64,000 nt of DNA from CAVZCK01 sp963773735 (GCA_963773735.1 CAVZCK010000021.1:310001-374000); one strand, 5' to 3'. Counted from the stretch's first letter, positions 28,902-40,286 are shown. Numbers and translations: made by a program. Notes: generated by a model not told the origin, from the sequence alone.

Positions 28902-29035
28902 GGTCTCTATCTCGCTTTTGGGAAAGCCTCGGGAATACCGACCGACGGACTTTGCTCTGCTGTTCGGCCCGGTTACGCAGGGCCGCAATGACGATCTAAC
29001 GCAGGATCAGTGGGGACGGAAACCCGGCTGAAAAG

Positions 29036-29150
29036 CCCTCTCCCATTGGGAGAGGGTTTGGGTGAGGGGTTACAAACTATCGATCGGCTGTACGCCCTTA
29101 CCCGGCTCGGCTTCGCCTCGCCGCCCTCTCCCCACGGGAGAGGGCTGATT
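29036..29150. repeat. CCCTCTCC/GGAGAGGG intergenic repeat
   Basis: Third copy of the GC-rich hairpin repeat, reading CCCTCTCCCATTGGGAGAGG then GGTGAGGGG and ending CCCTCTCCCCACGGGAGAGG. It fills most of the 300 bases between pdhC and the GFA-family gene, on a spacer that would be transcribed within the pdh operon. Confidence 0.75.
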
Positions 29151-29201
29151 GGGGCCCTATCCATGCTTGCAGCCTTTATGTTTTCGTCTCATCTGATCGC
29201 T

Positions 29202-29672
29202 CTACGCACCGCTCTCTTTTTCGGGCGCTCTTGTCAGGGCGTTCACTCGCAGCTCGGCGGGCATCCAGCGGGCGCGGCGGCGCTCAAGGCGCTCGGCGCG
29301 GCTCTCGGCACCAAAATCGGCGGGGACCGCTTGACGTCCGTCAAAGCCTGGCAATGCAAGACCCGCCGCGTTGATGGTGGCGCGCAAGCCGTCAGGCGTC
29401 TCGATCACCGCCGCGACATAGACGCCGCACTCGGCGCAGAGGAGAAAATCGGCGGTCCGCTGACCGAAGCGATAGTGGCGGATGTCCGCCGCGCTGGCGC
29501 TCTCGATTAAGGCGTGTCCGGAGGGATCGGCAAAGGTCCGCGCGCCGTGCCGGCGGCAGAACGAGCATTGGCAGGCGCGCAATTCGATCTCGTGCCGGCG
29601 CGCGGGACAGGCGGACGCTCACCCTCACCGCGCCGCAATGGCAGGAGCCGTCGATATGTGCGCCGGCGCCCA

Positions 29673-29673
<1 letters not shown>
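29202..29673 (-). CDS. GFA-family zinc-binding protein (one frameshift)
   Basis: Belongs to the Gfa/CENP-V family named after the glutathione-dependent formaldehyde-activating enzyme; actual activity unknown. Zinc ligands are seen in DGSCHCGAVRV at the N-terminus, in CQCSFCRRHGA and in LLCAECGVY. The first 25 residues and the rest are in different frames; one extra G near 29607 accounts for this (expected APHEIELRACQC). The ATG overlaps the pdhB stop as TGATG, so it is translationally coupled to pdhB. Its presence within the pdh operon, between pdhB and pdhC, is unusual; the label formaldehyde-activating should not be taken literally. Confidence 0.78.
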
Positions 29674-31072
<1,399 letters not shown>

Positions 31073-31074
31073 GG

Positions 31075-31389
31075 TCAGCTTTCGAACCAGTGAAATTGCA
31101 TTTGCGTCAGAAATTCGCGATCCAGCGGCAGACCGACATTATCCGGCAGGACCGAGTCGATACCGCATCGCGGACAAATCGCCGTACCCTTCTCGAGCCA
31201 GCGTCCGATTTCGGACGGCTTGAAGGTCGAGAGGCAATAAAAGCAGCCGCAAAGGCTGGACGCGACAATGGCGTCGCGATGACCGGAGCTGAACCGATGC
31301 GCATCACGGATGTGCACTGGCATGGCTGCTTCACGAGCAGCTAGACGCTCGCTCAAAGCCTCCCTATCGATCTCGCCCGCACTGCTCAT
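31075..31389 (-). CDS. Small zinc-ribbon-like cytosolic protein, 104 aa
   Basis: Function unknown. Two Cys pairs, CGCFYC and CPRCG, separated by about 25 residues suggest a zinc ribbon; the rest reads HIRDAHRFSSGHRDAIVAS and ends LTQMQFHWFES. Start chosen at ATG 31389, which overlaps the pdhA stop as ATGA, a classic coupled arrangement; a longer open frame upstream is only the shadow of pdhA. The gene ends two bases before pdhB. Related small proteins are annotated simply as cytoplasmic proteins in other genomes. Its tight embedding between pdhA and pdhB suggests co-production with E1, but no role in the complex is known to me. Confidence 0.8.
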   Translation of the reverse strand: MSSAGEIDREALSERLAAREAAMPVHIRDAHRFSSGHRDAIVASSLCGCFYCLSTFKPSEIGRWLEKGTAICPRCGIDSVLPDNVGLPLDREFLTQMQFHWFES

Positions 31390-32442
31390 ACCGTCACGTC
31401 CGTCCAAAGCTCGGCCACATCGGGCTCGGGATCGTTCTGCGCGAATTCGGCCGCCTCGTTGACGACGGCGCGCACCTCCTTGTCGATCGCCTTCAGATCG
31501 TCCTCGCTCGCCCAGCCTTTTGCGATCAGCCTCGCGCGGACCTGCTCGATCGGGTCGTGCTCGGTGCGCACCTTGTCGACCTCCTCGCGGGTCCGGTACT
31601 TTGCCGGGTCGGACATCGAATGGCCGCGATAGCGGTAGGTGAGCATTTCGAGGATTGTCGGACCATTCCCCTCGCGCGCCCATTTCACCGCGCGCTCGCC
31701 CGCCGCCTTGACGGCGCGGACATCCATGCCGTCGACCTGCTCGCCGGGAATGTTGAAGCTGAGGCCACGGTGGGAAAGATCGGTCGTGGCGGAGACGCGG
31801 TCGACGCGCGTGCCCATGCCGTATTTGTTGTTCTCGACGATATAGACGACCGGCAGCGACCAGAGCTTGGCCATATTGAAGGCTTCATAGACCTGGCCCT
31901 GATTGGCGGCGCCGTCGCCGTAATAGGTGAGCGACACCCGGCCATTGCCCTTGTATTTCATCGCGAAAGCCAGCCCCGTGCCGAGCGGAACCTGCGCGCC
32001 GACGATGCCGTGACCGCCGAAAAAGCCTTTTTCGACGGAGAACATGTGCATCGAGCCGCCCTTGCCCTTGGAATAGCCGTCGCGGCGCCCGGTCAGCTCG
32101 GCCATGACGCCTTTCGGGTCCATGCCGGTGGCGAGCATATGGCCGTGATCCCGGTAGCCGGTGATGACCTGATCGCCTTGCTCCAGCGCCATCTGCATGC
32201 CGACGACGACGGCCTCCTGGCCGATATAGAGGTGGCAGAACCCGCCGATGAAACCCATGCCGTAGAGCTGGCCGGCCTTTTCCTCGAAACGCCGGATCAG
32301 CAGCATTTCGCGATAGGCGTAGAGTTCCTGATCCTTGCTGAATTCGGCGGCCGGCTTGGCCAGTGGCGGCGGGCGCATGCTGATCGTGGCCGTTTTGCGG
32401 GGTCTTGCGGGCGTTCGTCCCTTCGGCTGGTGTTCGTGCCAT
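31386..32442 (-). CDS. pdhA: Pyruvate dehydrogenase E1 alpha
   Basis: ThDP-dependent alpha subunit. Conserved parts: AYREMLLIRRFEEKAGQLYG, GFCHLYIGQEAVVVG, the ThDP motif GDGAANQGQVYEAFNMAKLW ... ENNKYGMGT, and the loop YRYRGHSMSDPAKYR. The main frame can start at ATG 32378 (330 aa). I extend to ATG 32442 because GGAG lies seven bases before it and the frame reads MARTPAEGTNARKTPQNG, the kind of Ala/Thr/Lys-rich leader PdhA has; joining it to the main frame needs one indel between 32378 and 32442. If that is wrong, the 32378 start stands. Directly downstream of palindromic repeats. Confidence 0.9.
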
Positions 32443-32461
32443 TCTTGTCTCCAGCTTCTGC

Positions 32462-32645
32462 TCGTGCACCGACGCATTCGCCTCATTCACGCGTCCATGC
32501 ACCAGCTTCTTACTGATGCATCAATCTTGCCAAACTGGGGCTCGTAGCCCGTTTGGATCGATGCACTCATGTCCCGAATCCGAAATTCGCTTCAATCTTC
32601 GGCCCGGTCCGGAGCGAATTTCCGATTCAACGGGGACATTTGTGG
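32462..32645. repeat. Three CTAGTG-type palindromes between ftsB and pdhA
   Basis: 32462-32505 pairs CTCGTGCACCGACGC with GCGTCCATGCAC; 32515-32572 pairs GATGCATCAATCTTGCCAAAC with GTTTGGATCGATGCACT; 32566-32645 pairs CATGTCCCGAATCCGAAATT with AATTTCCGATTC...GGGGACAT. The first two together (about 110 bases) are, on the opposite strand, homologous to 45643-45755. Ends are decayed forms (CTCGTG, CTCATG) of the CTAGTG terminus. The hairpins lie in the transcribed spacer upstream of pdhA. Confidence 0.75.
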
Positions 32646-32737
32646 GCTTAAGAATTCATTCTAGCGAAAGTTTCCCTGCTGTCCCATGTTTTCGCGAAGC
32701 CGTCCATTGCCGGCAAGGCCACGCCCACAGACAAATT

Positions 32738-33067
32738 TCACTCCTTGGCGGCCTCCTTCGGCCGGAGCACGACGATGTCGCCGGGATGGACGAAGTTCAA
32801 AAGCCCGCGCGCCTGCTCGTCCAGCAGATCCGGATCGGAGCGCACGCGCGTGGTCATCAGCGAAACGTCATGCTCGATCCGCAAACGCTCATTTTTGAGG
32901 CCGGCAAGCTCCGTCTCCAAATGTTTGATTTTTTCGGTTAACGCCGCCTTGCGCTGCAGCCCATACTCGCCGACGACGGCGTGATAGGCAAAATAGCCGA
33001 TCAGGGCGAGGCAGATGGCCAGGAGTAAGGCATAACGTCCATTCCGGCCTTTGCGGGATGTGATCAT
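32738..33067 (-). CDS. ftsB: Cell division protein FtsB/DivIC family
   Basis: Septum formation initiator protein, part of the FtsQLB divisome subcomplex. 109 residues: short basic N-terminus MITSRKGRNGRYALL, one membrane segment LLLAICLALIGYFAYHAVV, then a coiled coil (KAALTEKIKHLETELAGLKNE) and a short tail. In most Hyphomicrobiales this gene lies directly between eno and pdhA. Here pdhA is adjacent but eno is 12.8 kb away. The first 35 bases of the gene, start codon included, recur at 44873-44910. Confidence 0.92.
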   Translation of the reverse strand: MITSRKGRNGRYALLLAICLALIGYFAYHAVVGEYGLQRKAALTEKIKHLETELAGLKNERLRIEHDVSLMTTRVRSDPDLLDEQARGLLNFVHPGDIVVLRPKEAAKE

Positions 33068-33111
33068 CGGCTCAAACGCGCTCCCGAACGAGGTCTCCGA
33101 CAGATGCGGAT

Positions 33112-33136
33112 AAACGGGTTAATAGCCGTTTAACCG
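33112..33136. promoter_or_regulatory. Inverted repeat upstream of ftsB
   Basis: AAACGG/CCGTTT and GGTTAA/TTAACC overlap as nested inverted repeats around TAG, 45-70 bases before the ftsB start on the minus strand. It could be an operator or part of a terminator; no partner regulator is evident. Confidence 0.3.
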
Positions 33137-33670
33137 CCGCAGATTTGCAAGAGCCGACGGGGGCGCTTCTGTATTTTATCGGGACAGGTGACCGGGAAGC
33201 ACCGGCCGCGCGGCATAAACGGCCGCCGTGTCCCGGTCCGCCTCGATGCGGCGGCGAGGTGAGAATTGGCGGGAAGGGTCGGGGATTAATTTGTGACGGG
33301 GTTGTCGGGTCGAATTTCTGAGTTGAGACCCTAGGCGGACGAACACTGGCGAAGCCTTAACGTCAGCTCGGCGGGCGGAAGCGGCCTCTGATGATGCGGA
33401 GGTCATCCGCTGCCACGGGATGACGACAGCGGCTCTTTGCCGGATTTTCTCCGTCGTCGACCAAGCCCAGCGACGGAGGTTTTCGCCTCTTTCTCGCCGT
33501 GGCGCGCCGTCGGCCGTCACGAGCAAAATGACCCCAATGTATGGTCCGGCCGTGCGTCGCAAGAGGGTTCGTCGATCTGGCGGTTTACGGTCTTGCATCA
33601 ATGTATCCGGCCTCTGATTGGAGCGGTTCATTGCTCCGGGCCACCATGGATATCAGCGCGCGGTCGATCT
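33137..33670. other. No supported gene
   Basis: A stretch of normal GC content between ftsB and the insertion sequence. A minus-strand open frame of 151 codons (33176-33631) exists but is Arg-rich, lacks a plausible ribosome site and resembles no family I know. No hairpins comparable to those elsewhere. Confidence 0.5.
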
Positions 33671-35128
33671 CATTAGCGGTCAGGCCTCGATTGGGCCAAA
33701 CGGGTCACCAGTTTTCGATCGCGCCGGGAAGACCGGTCTCCATCTCTTCGTTCACTCTCGCAGACCTCGGGGAGATTGATCCGTTCACACCATCATCGTG
33801 CACTCGTTAGATGTCGTTCCTTTGTTCGGTCGCGTGCCGTTCCTTCATCCCGGTCTTGCCGTGTTCCAGCCGCGCCGCGCACAGGGCCGGTCAAGGCTGG
33901 CCGTCGCGATGCGTTTAATCTCCGCTCGGTGCTTCCAGGCCACGCCTTGAGGGACCCGAGCACGGGGCGAGGATCAGGCGCACCGGGTGGAGCATCGATA
34001 GTCCTCAGGCACTCGAAGTTGCGTTCCTTGGCAAGAACGGCCCAGGCAATGCGCGCCAGTTTGTTCGCCAGCGCAATCGCCAGCACGTTACGGTGCAGGC
34101 GCTTCTTCGCGCTCTCGATCCAAGATTTGAGCCCGTGCCGCTCCCAGCTCATCGGCTTGATGAGCACGACCCAGGCCGCCTGCACGAACAGCTTCCGCAG
34201 ATAGCGATTGCCGAGCTTGGAGATCTTGCCGAGGATCGTGCGATCGCCCGTCGAGATCTGCTTCGGCACCAGCCCGAGCCAGGCGGCAAAGTCGCGCCCC
34301 TTGGAGAAGCCATCGCCGCTGCCGATCGCGGCGACCACCGCGGTCGAAATGATCGGGCCGATGCCCGGCACGCTGATGAGCCGTTCGGCGCCGGCATCTT
34401 GTGCGCTGAGCGCCGCAATTTCTTCCGAGAGCTGATCAATGCGCTCGTCGAGCCGGCGCCAGTCGGCGGCGAGGTGTTCGATCATGCGCGACCATGCGCG
34501 GCGACAGGACATCGGTGCGTGCGCCAAGGATGATGGGCAGCTCCGGCGCGAAGGAACCGTTGGCCTTGTCGCACGGCGATCCCGCGTTCCAGCATGAAGG
34601 CGCGGATCTGGTTGATGACGCCGGTGCGTTGCGAGACCAGCCGCTCGCGGACGCGATGCAGCGCCTGCAGGTCGAGTTGCTCCGCGGTCTTGATCGCCAC
34701 GAACTTCATCGTCGGCCGTTGGACGGCTTCCGCGATCGCCTCGGCATCGTTGAAGTCGTTCTTCTGCCCCTTGGCATACGGGCGCACGTATTTCGCCGGC
34801 ATCAGCCGAACATCGTGGCCGAGCGCCCTGAGCTTGCGTGCCAGATGATGAGCGCCAACGCACGCCTCCATCCCGATGAGGCATGGCGTCAAATTGGCGA
34901 GCCGGCTCTCGATCTGACCGCGCGACCATTTCTGCCGCAAACGATCGTGCCCCTCTTATCGAGGCCGACGACGTGGAATGAATTCTTGCCGATGTCGATC
35001 CCGATCACGGCGATCTCGGCGGTTGCTGTCTTGGGCATGGGCGTGCTCCTTGGATTGAAGCCCCCTCAGCATCGAGCCTCGCTCGCTGGTAGGGCAGGAG
35101 CACGACCGGACCATCCCATTAGCGGTCA
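33671..35128 (-). mobile_element. IS110-family insertion sequence
   Basis: Transposase gene plus flanks bounded by a perfect 12-base direct repeat CATTAGCGGTCA at 33671-33682 and 35117-35128. IS110 elements lack long terminal inverted repeats, and none are seen. The exact ends are inferred from the repeat. The non-coding flank upstream of the transposase (35039-35116) has a GTGCTCC/GGAGCAC inverted repeat about 50 bases apart. IS110-family elements carry a non-coding bridge RNA in one flank that guides recombination; I have not identified it. Confidence 0.65.
33793..35038 (-). CDS. IS110-family DEDD transposase (three frameshifts)
   Basis: Start MPKTATAEIAVIGIDIGKNS, the RuvC-like DEDD domain (first Asp in GIDIG, then IGMEACVGAHH, and GQKNDFNDAEAIAEAV), followed by the transposase-20 domain SVPGIGPIISTAVVAAIG ... 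FAAWLGLVPKQISTGDR ... KLGNRYLRKLFVQAAW. Breaks: a missing T near 34935 (before LRQKWSRG), and extra bases near 34548 and 34498. After repair it reads as a full IS110 recombinase of about 415 aa, though the last 65 residues are not family-like. Whether the copy is active depends on whether these indels are real. Confidence 0.82.
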
Positions 35129-35515
35129 TTCAGCAAACCGCCCTACTCGATCACCTCGTTGGCGGCGCAACCTCCCACGGCCCCAATCACGCCGGACGGC
35201 AAAAAAGGAGTTCAAGGGTTCATTTCTCGACCTGCACTTGTTCTTTACGTCCGGCGCTCCCAAGTAATGCAAGAGGAAAAGCGCAATTTTTGTGCTAAGA
35301 ATTGCCCAAAAAAGAACTGCCAAAAACGGCAATCTGCGGAAATAGTTGCTTCCACAAATTGGCAACCTAGTGCCGTCTGTAGGCAAAAATCGCGCTTAAT
35401 TGTTGATGTTGGCTCGGATCGCGGGTGCCGTCGGCATCAGCATTTTGCACGTTCCTACGCTGCTTGCAGCGCGCGTTTTGAGCCTTCCACCTATTCTGTT
35501 TAATTCTGCAAACCT
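35129..35515. other. No supported gene; upstream region of a coiled-coil gene
   Basis: AT-richer than the core genome, especially 35260-35400 with runs such as CAAAAACGGC. Likely holds the promoter of the gene at 35530. Short open frames on both strands have no family resemblance. Confidence 0.45.
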
Positions 35516-35529
35516 ATGGAGATGAGCAA

Positions 35530-36140
35530 ATGCATACGCAAAACAGTAGCCACTTCTTTGTAATTTGGGCCAAAGGGCGGCTCGATGAAATGGACGCCGT
35601 ACTGACATCGCTTGAAGACAAAGTCAGTGGGGTGCAAGCTGATGCCCGCGATAAGGCCAACAAAGCTCTCGCTGACCTGCACAAGAAGCGTGATGACTTC
35701 CGCGACACCGTCAACAAGCAGTCGGAAGCTAACGAGGCGGCTTGGACCAGCGCAAAGACAAAATTAGAGTTTGAGTGGAATGTCTTCGAGGCGGAAGTCA
35801 AAAAATACGTCGAGAGCTTCGGCAAGAAAATCGAGGAACAGCAGGCGACTTTCAAGCTTCAATCCGCCGCCCAACTGAAAGCATGGCGCGAAGCGGCCGA
35901 CAAGCTTGGCAAGTCCGCCAAAGAATTGCAGCCGAACGTCGGGGTGAAATCGACGCGGTCGTGAAGCGCATGAACACCGATGCCGCCGCGGCGGAGGAGA
36001 AACTCCAGAAGCTGAACCAAGCAGGGGCTCAGTCATGGTCCGCACTATGGCCGCCCTGACGGAAACGCGCACCTCCTTCGATCATGCCAATCAGGCAGCG
36101 AGGGATGCGTTCAAGTCAGCCGCCGATCAAACGGCGATAG
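35530..36140 (+). CDS. Coiled-coil protein of unknown function (frameshifted)
   Basis: The first 135 residues form a continuous Lys/Glu/Ala heptad-rich helix (DEMDAVLTSLEDKVSG, ARDKANKALADLHKKRDD, VKKYVESFGKKIEEQQATF). In the other frames it continues AAERRGEIDAVVKRMN ... LQKLNQAGAQSWSAL and MAALTETRTSFDHANQAAR, ending at a TAG at 36138 just before a terminator. This needs two missing bases (near 35930 and 36050) and one extra near 36130. It resembles stress-response coiled-coil or phasin-like proteins in style, but I cannot assign a family. Start supported by GGAG eight bases upstream. Could be a decaying gene, since it lies in the accessory segment. Confidence 0.6.
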
Positions 36141-36147
36141 GATTTGG

Positions 36148-36178
36148 AGAGACCGCCGCGAGGCGGTCTTTCTTTTTG
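36148..36178 (+). terminator. Rho-independent terminator
   Basis: Stem AGACCGCC / GGCGGTCT with loop GCGA, followed by TTCTTTTTG. It lies ten bases after the repaired stop of the coiled-coil gene, which supports that gene's 3' end. Confidence 0.85.
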
Positions 36179-36446
36179 TGCGCAATGATCAAGAAACGAC
36201 ATTTGGCTGATGACCGATATTGGCTCAAGCATTCCGTTCGTCGTCCCCAGCTTCGACGGGTAAAAACACCGCATCTCTCCTCTCACGGCTCTGTCGAGCT
36301 ACCGGAGAAAAAGCGCCTCAACCTCGCCGTGGATAGGCGCGGCCGTCGACATCGGCTTCGGGTCAGGCACCGGAGATATGAGGTTGTCGAGGGCCACGCG
36401 CTCAACTAGTTTCAAGACCGGGATAAATCATGTTTTGGAGGGGCAA

Positions 36447-36777
36447 ATGCGTTCTTTGAAACTGGGCTTGGCCGCCGCGGCGGTGATCTGCGCACTTTCG
36501 GCGACGGCTCACGCTGATTGCGTCAAGGTCGAGGCGGTCGGCGAAGCGTGACCCACGATATCGCCGACCTCTTTGCGACACACGGTCTCGCAAACATCAT
36601 CTACGGGCAGGGCCGCGTGGGCAGGGCCCGGTCCACACGACGTGCGAAGACGGCTCAGAGTATAACGACGTGTCGCTCCTCGCAGACGGCGTGCAAAGTG
36701 ACGGCACCCCAAACCTGCTTAGGCGCTTGGCTTTGCTTGCCCATGTGACCCCGATGCTTGGCGCAAATGAGGAATAG
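36447..36777 (+). pseudogene. Small secreted protein, frameshifted
   Basis: ATG at 36447 with GGAGGGG just upstream. Signal peptide MRSLKLGLAAAAVICALSAT ending AHA, then mature DCVKVEAVGE. The natural continuation GVTHDIADLFATHGLANII and then GPVHTTCEDGSEYNDVSLLA is spread over the other two frames; two missing bases near 36549 and 36620 explain it, and the frame ends with TAG at 36775. The repaired length is about 110 aa with two cysteines in the mature part. Function unknown. Both indels are deletions, unlike the insertions elsewhere, so real decay is possible. Confidence 0.5.
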
Positions 36778-37199
36778 CGCGACTCCGGAAGCGGGCTTCG
36801 ATCCGTTTCAGAACGCTTCGTCCACTGGGGCGGAAGAGCATTGCAGGCCAGCGATGAAGTTCATCGCGCGGGGCCTACTGTTTTCGACCCAGTGTGCGCT
36901 TGGCCACGTCGCCGACGTTAAAGATGCGGTCGGCTTTGCAGACATATGGATTCCGTTCAGTTAGTCCTGGACTTCGTTCAGCGGCGGCACGTGCCCAAAA
37001 GCAGATTTTGCGAGGTCAGCCCCGCACTTCCTGCAACTAGCGCGCGCCCAACATGGACGTGGCCGGAGCCGTGGCGTCACGAAGGAAAACACCGCACACT
37101 CACCGTGACTGGCAGTTAAGTCCCAGGGGCAGAAATGAGGCGTAGGCCGAAATACGCTATTTAATCCTCAACAGCCGCATTCCACCCCCTGCGGACCTC
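36778..37199. other. No supported gene
   Basis: One plus-strand open frame of 68 codons (36758-36964) overlaps the previous gene and has no recognisable content. No strong hairpins or repeats seen. Confidence 0.45.
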
Positions 37200-37330
37200 C
37201 GATCCAGCTCCTCCTCGATGCGCAGGAGCTGGTTATATTTCGCCAGCCGGTCCGAGCGCGACAAGCAGCCGGTGCCGCCATAAAGCTTGATCATGCCGGC
37301 GGCATCGATCACCCTGCCCCTCGCATTCGA
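37200..37330 (-). pseudogene. Internally deleted enolase remnant
   Basis: On the minus strand this encodes GRVIDAAGMIKLYGG joined to SRSDRLAKYNQLLRIEEELD. In the intact enolase at 45866-47143 these pieces are the equivalents GRVVDAAGMVGLY and SRSDRLAKYNQLLRIEEELD, about 355 bases apart, so the remnant has lost the DNA between them. Nucleotide identity to both pieces is high. It lies on the same strand as eno, 8.5 kb away, and has no surrounding enolase sequence. See the finding on the duplicated eno-ftsB junction. Confidence 0.85.
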
Positions 37331-37572
37331 GATCATTGCACCGAGCCGGTCACCATCGGATTGCGACATTACGCCTGATGCCATCTTGGCTTGGTTCGTA
37401 ACTACAATTCGCCCAAAAACCGGGGTGGACGACCATGGATCGGGGGAACGAAGCTGCGAGGTCCGGCGGCAAGGACGCCGAGCTTGATTTTGCCGCTCGC
37501 GCCGGCGATGCGCTGCGCATCCAGAACAACAGAATTGCGTGGCCTGCCCGGTGGTGGCCTCGCCAGGTTTCG

Positions 37573-39008
37573 ATGCGCACGCCGCTGCGAAACCTGACGG
37601 TGGGAGCCGGGGCCGTCTGGTGCATCCTCTTTGTCGTCGTCGGATTGGGCTTCCATTTGCAGATGTACGGCGACGGCTCGATGTTTTCCTATGCGGTCGC
37701 CGTCGAGGATGCCTGGGCCTTTCATTGGCATAACATTGCCGGCCGGCTGTTCGTCTATCTCTACGCCTTCCTGCCCTCCGAAGCCTATGTCGCCCTGTTC
37801 CAAGACCCGCGCGGCGGCATTTTCCTCTATGGCCTTCTGTTCTTCAGCGCCCCCCTGCTCGGGCTGATCGCCACCTATGCGGCGGATCGCTCTCAGGGGC
37901 GCCGCATCTTCGCCTACGCCTGTGCGTCGACCGCCTGTCTTTGTCCGCTGGTTTTCGGATTTCCAACGGAGGTCTGGGTATCGCTTGCGCTATTCTGGCC
38001 GGCCCTGGCGATCTGTTATTATTCGCGCGGCGGAATTCGGCAATGCCGTATTGGTTTTCATATCGCTCCTCGCCCTCGTTCTCACTCACGCCGGCGCAGT
38101 GCTGTTCGCTATTGCCATTCTCATGATCCTGGCCATGCGGGGTCTTCGTGATCCTGGATTCCTGCGCGCGCTCGGCCTCTTTTTTCTGGTGATGGCGGTC
38201 TGGAGCACGATCAAGCTGGTCTTCCCTCCCGACAGCTATTATGCGCCGGTGCTTTACCGGGCGGCATTGCACGTCTTCGATGTCGAAATCCTGACCGGCG
38301 ACCTGGTGCTGTTGTTGGCGGCGACGTTTGCCGTCTACGGACTCTCCTGCGTCCTCCTGATGCGGCTGAATCGAGAGAAGGCCCACATCTACGCGGCGTG
38401 GATCACAGCGGCGATGCTGGCAGTCTACTGGATCTGGTTCGATCAGGCGCTGCATACCGAGAACAGGTACTATCTGAGAACGGCTTTGCTGCTCGGGACA
38501 CCAGCCTTCGGTCTGCTGGCCGGGATCCAGCTGCTCCTTGCCGAAGGCCGGATGGCGCTGCGGGTGCCACACTTGCCGCGGCTGATGGCGGCGCTTTCAG
38601 GCGATACGGCAACCCGCTTCGCTGCCGGAGCCTTTGCGGTGATGATGCTGGTGCATGCGGTCGAAACTGCAAAATTCGTCAGCGGCTGGTCCGATTACAC
38701 CGCGGCGGTGCGAAAATTGGCAACCGGCACGGCCTCCGACCCCTCGCTTGGCGATCCGCGTTTTGTCTCCTCGACCCGGATTTCCGACGATCTCAATCGC
38801 CTGTCATGGTTCTCGACCACCCAGTATCTTTCGGTTCTGGTCGCGCCGAATTTCTTGCCGACACGGTTGGTGGTCGATCCGGACTTCGAACTACTTCTGG
38901 CTCTCCTGCCGCGTCGCAACCGAGAACCTGATGTCTCAGCGCGCCGTTCCGGCCGAGAGCCGCCGGCTGGTGCAGGTGGAAGCCTGCCAGCACCTGGGGA
39001 GTTGTTGA
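37573..39008 (+). CDS. Polytopic membrane protein, possible GT-C glycosyltransferase (two frameshifts)
   Basis: Not recognised by family. At least eight hydrophobic segments, e.g. NLTVGAGAVWCILFVVVGLG, GIFLYGLLFFSAPLLGLIAT, AVLVFISLLALVLTHAGAVL and AFAVMMLVHAVETAKFV. An early acidic motif, MYGDGSMFSYAVAVEDAW (after the first membrane segment), resembles the first extracytoplasmic loop of GT-C enzymes. Two extra bases, near 38033 (before EFGNAVLVF) and near 38887 (before YFWLSCRVATEN), split the frame. The repaired C-terminus ends EACQHLGSC. Start ATG 37573 chosen; an upstream ATG at 37435 adds 46 soluble residues. Upstream of a GtrB-like glycosyltransferase, so surface-glycan work is a reasonable inference. 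Confidence 0.65.
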
Positions 39009-39281
39009 AACGCATGGCAGGGCCCCCGCCATCGCCGTCCGCTTGAGACAATGCGCTCGACCCTGGTTTTAAGGCGCGCTAATGTTGCCGCAATTCATAT
39101 CGATTGAGACAGCATAGCGCATGTGGCCAAGTTCAAGCGTCATTGATGGATCGACTGCCTCTCATGGCGTCAAAATCGGTGTCCCCCATCGGATAAGCCG
39201 TTTCCCCAAGGCCGCCTCGCTTGCCGGCCCAGGTCAAATGCTCCGATCGGGTGCGACGGTTCACCGCCGCTCAGGCACGCC

Positions 39282-40286
39282 ATGTCAGTAAGCCCGCCCG
39301 TGAAACCCCTTGTTTCTATTGTTTTGCCCGCTTTCAACGAAAGTGAAGCTTTGCGGATCGTCATTCCCGCCATCATCGACGCATTGAAAGAGGAACCGAT
39401 CGGGCTGGAGATCATTGTCGTCGACGACGGTAGCACCGATGAAACGCGAAGCCTCATAGTGTCCATGGCCGCACGCGTCTTGGAGCTTCGCTATCTTCGC
39501 TTCTCGCGGAATTTCGGCAAGGAAGCCGCCTTGTCTGCCGGCCTGGACGCCGCGCGAGGACAGGCCGTCATCCTCATGGACGCGGACGGCCAGCATCCGC
39601 CTGCCTTGCTGAAGGTGTTTCTCGATCGCTGGCGCCGAGGTAGCGAAATCATATGCGGCGTGCAGAAAAGGCGCTCGGATACGTTTTGGAAGCGTTACGC
39701 GAAACGTCTCTATTACCGCCTCATGGAGACAGGCAGCGCGGTCGTCATCCCGCCGGATGCGGGTGATTTCCGCCTGCTCGACCGGAAGGTCGTGGACGCG
39801 CTGAAAAGGCTGCCGGAGCGACAGCGCTTCATGAAAGGGCTTTATGCTTGGGTTGGCTTCCGCACCGAACTGATCCCTTTTCCCGCGGAGCAAAGGCTGG
39901 CAGGTGAGAGCAAGTACGGCTGGGCTCAGCTTTTCGGCTTGGGGATGACCGGGATTACCGCGTTCTCCATCGTGCCCTTGCGGCTGGTTTCCGTTGCCGG
40001 CGTCGTTATCTCGGCTTCAGCCTTCGTGATCGGCGTTTATTTGCTGATCGAACATTACGTCAGCGGCGATCAATTGCCCGGATGGGCCACCCTTGCCGTC
40101 GGCATGATGTTTTTCTCTGGCCTGCAAATGCTGGCGCTCGGGCTTATATCGGAGTATCTCGCCAGCGTATTCAACGAGGTAAAGCAGCGCCCGCTTTATA
40201 TTATTGCCGAGGATAGCGGCAGCCGCGTCCCCGCCCCGCTGCCTTATGCGCTGGCCGAGGCTTTGCCAGTGGATGGTGATGATTAG
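39282..40286 (+). CDS. GtrB/DPMS-like polyprenyl-phosphate glycosyltransferase (GT2)
   Basis: Family 2 glycosyltransferase that probably transfers a sugar from a nucleotide donor to undecaprenyl phosphate on the inner leaflet. GT-A domain: VSIVLPAFNESEALRIVIPA, VVDDGSTDETRSL, MDADGQHPP (DXD-type), followed by QRLAGESKYG. Two C-terminal membrane segments (LRLVSVAGVVISASAFVIGV and TLAVGMMFFSGLQMLALGLI) place it in the bactoprenol glucosyltransferase/dolichol-phosphate mannosyltransferase group. 334 aa, frame intact. No GtrA flippase is adjacent; flanked by two large polytopic proteins that could use the lipid-linked sugar. Confidence 0.88.
   Translation: MSVSPPVKPLVSIVLPAFNESEALRIVIPAIIDALKEEPIGLEIIVVDDGSTDETRSLIVSMAARVLELRYLRFSRNFGKEAALSAGLDAARGQAVILMDADGQHPPALLKVFLDRWRRGSEIICGVQKRRSDTFWKRYAKRLYYRLMETGSAVVIPPDAGDFRLLDRKVVDALKRLPERQRFMKGLYAWVGFRTELIPFPAEQRLAGESKYGWAQLFGLGMTGITAFSIVPLRLVSVAGVVISASAFVIGVYLLIEHYVSGDQLPGWATLAVGMMFFSGLQMLALGLISEYLASVFNEVKQRPLYIIAEDSGSRVPAPLPYALAEALPVDGDD

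Noticed and set aside
33176..33631. 151-codon minus-strand frame between ftsB and the IS element
   Set aside because: No recognisable domain, Arg-rich throughout, no ribosome site; insufficient support for a gene.
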